From positions 7,254,501-7,318,500 of the forward strand of contig OX485805.1 of assembly GCA_950295325.1 (NCBI GenBank): a stretch of DNA of 64,000 nucleotides. The letters are read 5' to 3'. The notes under the pieces are model-generated. The model was not told the DNA's origin. It made no database searches and saw nothing but the letters and a program-made list of their open reading frames with translations. Origin of the DNA: Polytrichum commune (taxonomy: Eukaryota; Streptophyta; Polytrichopsida; Polytrichales; Polytrichaceae). Positions 63,713 to 64,000 of the stretch are shown here, piece by piece. Positions within the stretch are counted from its first letter, which is position 1. Each line of letters begins with the position of its first letter. Both the position numbers and the translations under genes were made by a program.

Positions 63713-64000
63713 TTTGTAGCATCTTTTCAAATTCCTGCTCCACATTTCAAGGATCCACCTCCACCATGGCGAACTCCTAAGGAGTTATCCGACCATTGTC
63801 GACACATTGTAGCGGATTTGAAGCTTGGAGAGGCACCTCCAACTTCATCCTCATTTTCTTTTGCTCAACCCATTCGTTGGCAACCATCACCTGAAGGTAT
63901 TGTCCTTGTGGAGATCTTTGGAGGCATTGGCACAGGTTTGGCGGCAGTGTTGGAAGCTGGAATTACAGTTTGGCGATATATTCATGTGGACAATGGGTAT
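63713..64000 (+). CDS. Start of the methyltransferase frame, plus-strand element (partial)
   Basis: Opens after TAA at 63710-63712 and runs off the window. It begins FVASFQIPAPHFKDPPPPWR, a Pro-rich lead-in, and reaches motif I (EIFGGIGTG) and HVDNGY. Identical to the other element across the visible part. The catalytic motifs beyond motif I lie outside the window. Confidence 0.8.

Larger units (their letters stand above)
59499..64000 (+). mobile_element. Second copy of the methyltransferase-bearing gypsy element, cut by the window end
   Basis: It starts with a 431-bp LTR at 59499-59929 and continues with leader, gag (61174-63456), the frame-shifted protease part (63401-63706) and the first 96 codons of the methyltransferase frame (from 63713). 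It lies head to head with the first element, 5.85 kb between 5' ends. From about 60960 to the end it appears identical to the first element on the other strand (113162 minus coordinate). Upstream of that the leader and LTR differ clearly. The flank before the LTR is GTAAG; the far end is outside the window. Confidence 0.92.

Noticed and set aside
1-64000. CRISPR arrays, bacterial operons, rRNA genes or organelle insertions
   Set aside because: No regularly spaced short repeats, no ribosome-binding-site-led gene strings, no rRNA or plastid/mitochondrial gene sequence recognised; gene structure is plant nuclear.

Overview
The window looks like nuclear DNA of a land plant. It has spliced genes with GT-AG introns and one intron of about 2 kb. 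It also has exons resembling a SPIRRIG-type BEACH protein and the second-largest RNA polymerase I subunit, plus a tRNA-derived SINE, Tourist-like MITEs with TAA/TTA target duplications, and Ty3/gypsy retrotransposons. Gene density is very low and repeats dominate. I cannot name the species. A large, repeat-rich non-flowering plant genome (fern, lycophyte, moss or gymnosperm) would fit, but that is inference.

Layout. 0-8 kb: two apparently intact host genes on the minus strand, a two-exon small membrane protein (1549-4278) and a 127-residue soluble protein (5543-5926), with a Tourist-like MITE before them. 8.9-15 kb: two decayed PIF/Harbinger transposase copies and copy A of a dispersed ~3 kb repeat carrying a nested MITE. 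15.3-19 kb: degenerate tandem repeats and a solo-LTR-like block. 20.7-24.8 kb: a cluster of exon fragments from at least three unrelated host genes on both strands, with splice sites kept but reading frames broken; it resembles transposon-mediated gene-fragment capture. 25-43.6 kb: repeats, namely a SINE with a perfect 11-bp target duplication, two MITEs, a near-perfect 139-bp palindrome, two more LTR-like blocks, and copies B, C and D of the dispersed repeat.

43.9-64 kb holds the most interesting content: two Ty3/gypsy elements arranged head to head. The minus-strand copy (43942-53646, 9.7 kb, 431-bp LTRs) carries both ends. The plus-strand copy (from 59499) runs off the window. Gene order is gag, protease, a cytosine-5 DNA methyltransferase with a complete motif set, a linker of unknown role, then reverse transcriptase, RNase H and integrase, ending in a PHD finger. 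The element therefore brings both a DNA-methylation writer and a probable histone-tail reader.

The expected tRNA primer site is absent. Instead, the 16 bases just inside the 5' LTR are the perfect reverse complement of 16 bases within the LTR, as expected for Tf1-type self-priming. All post-gag domains lie in one frame broken by four stops, each one C-to-T change from a Gln codon, and gag joins them by a frame change. The two elements appear identical over about 3 kb of coding sequence, while their leaders and LTRs differ. That suggests recombination, template switching or gene conversion.
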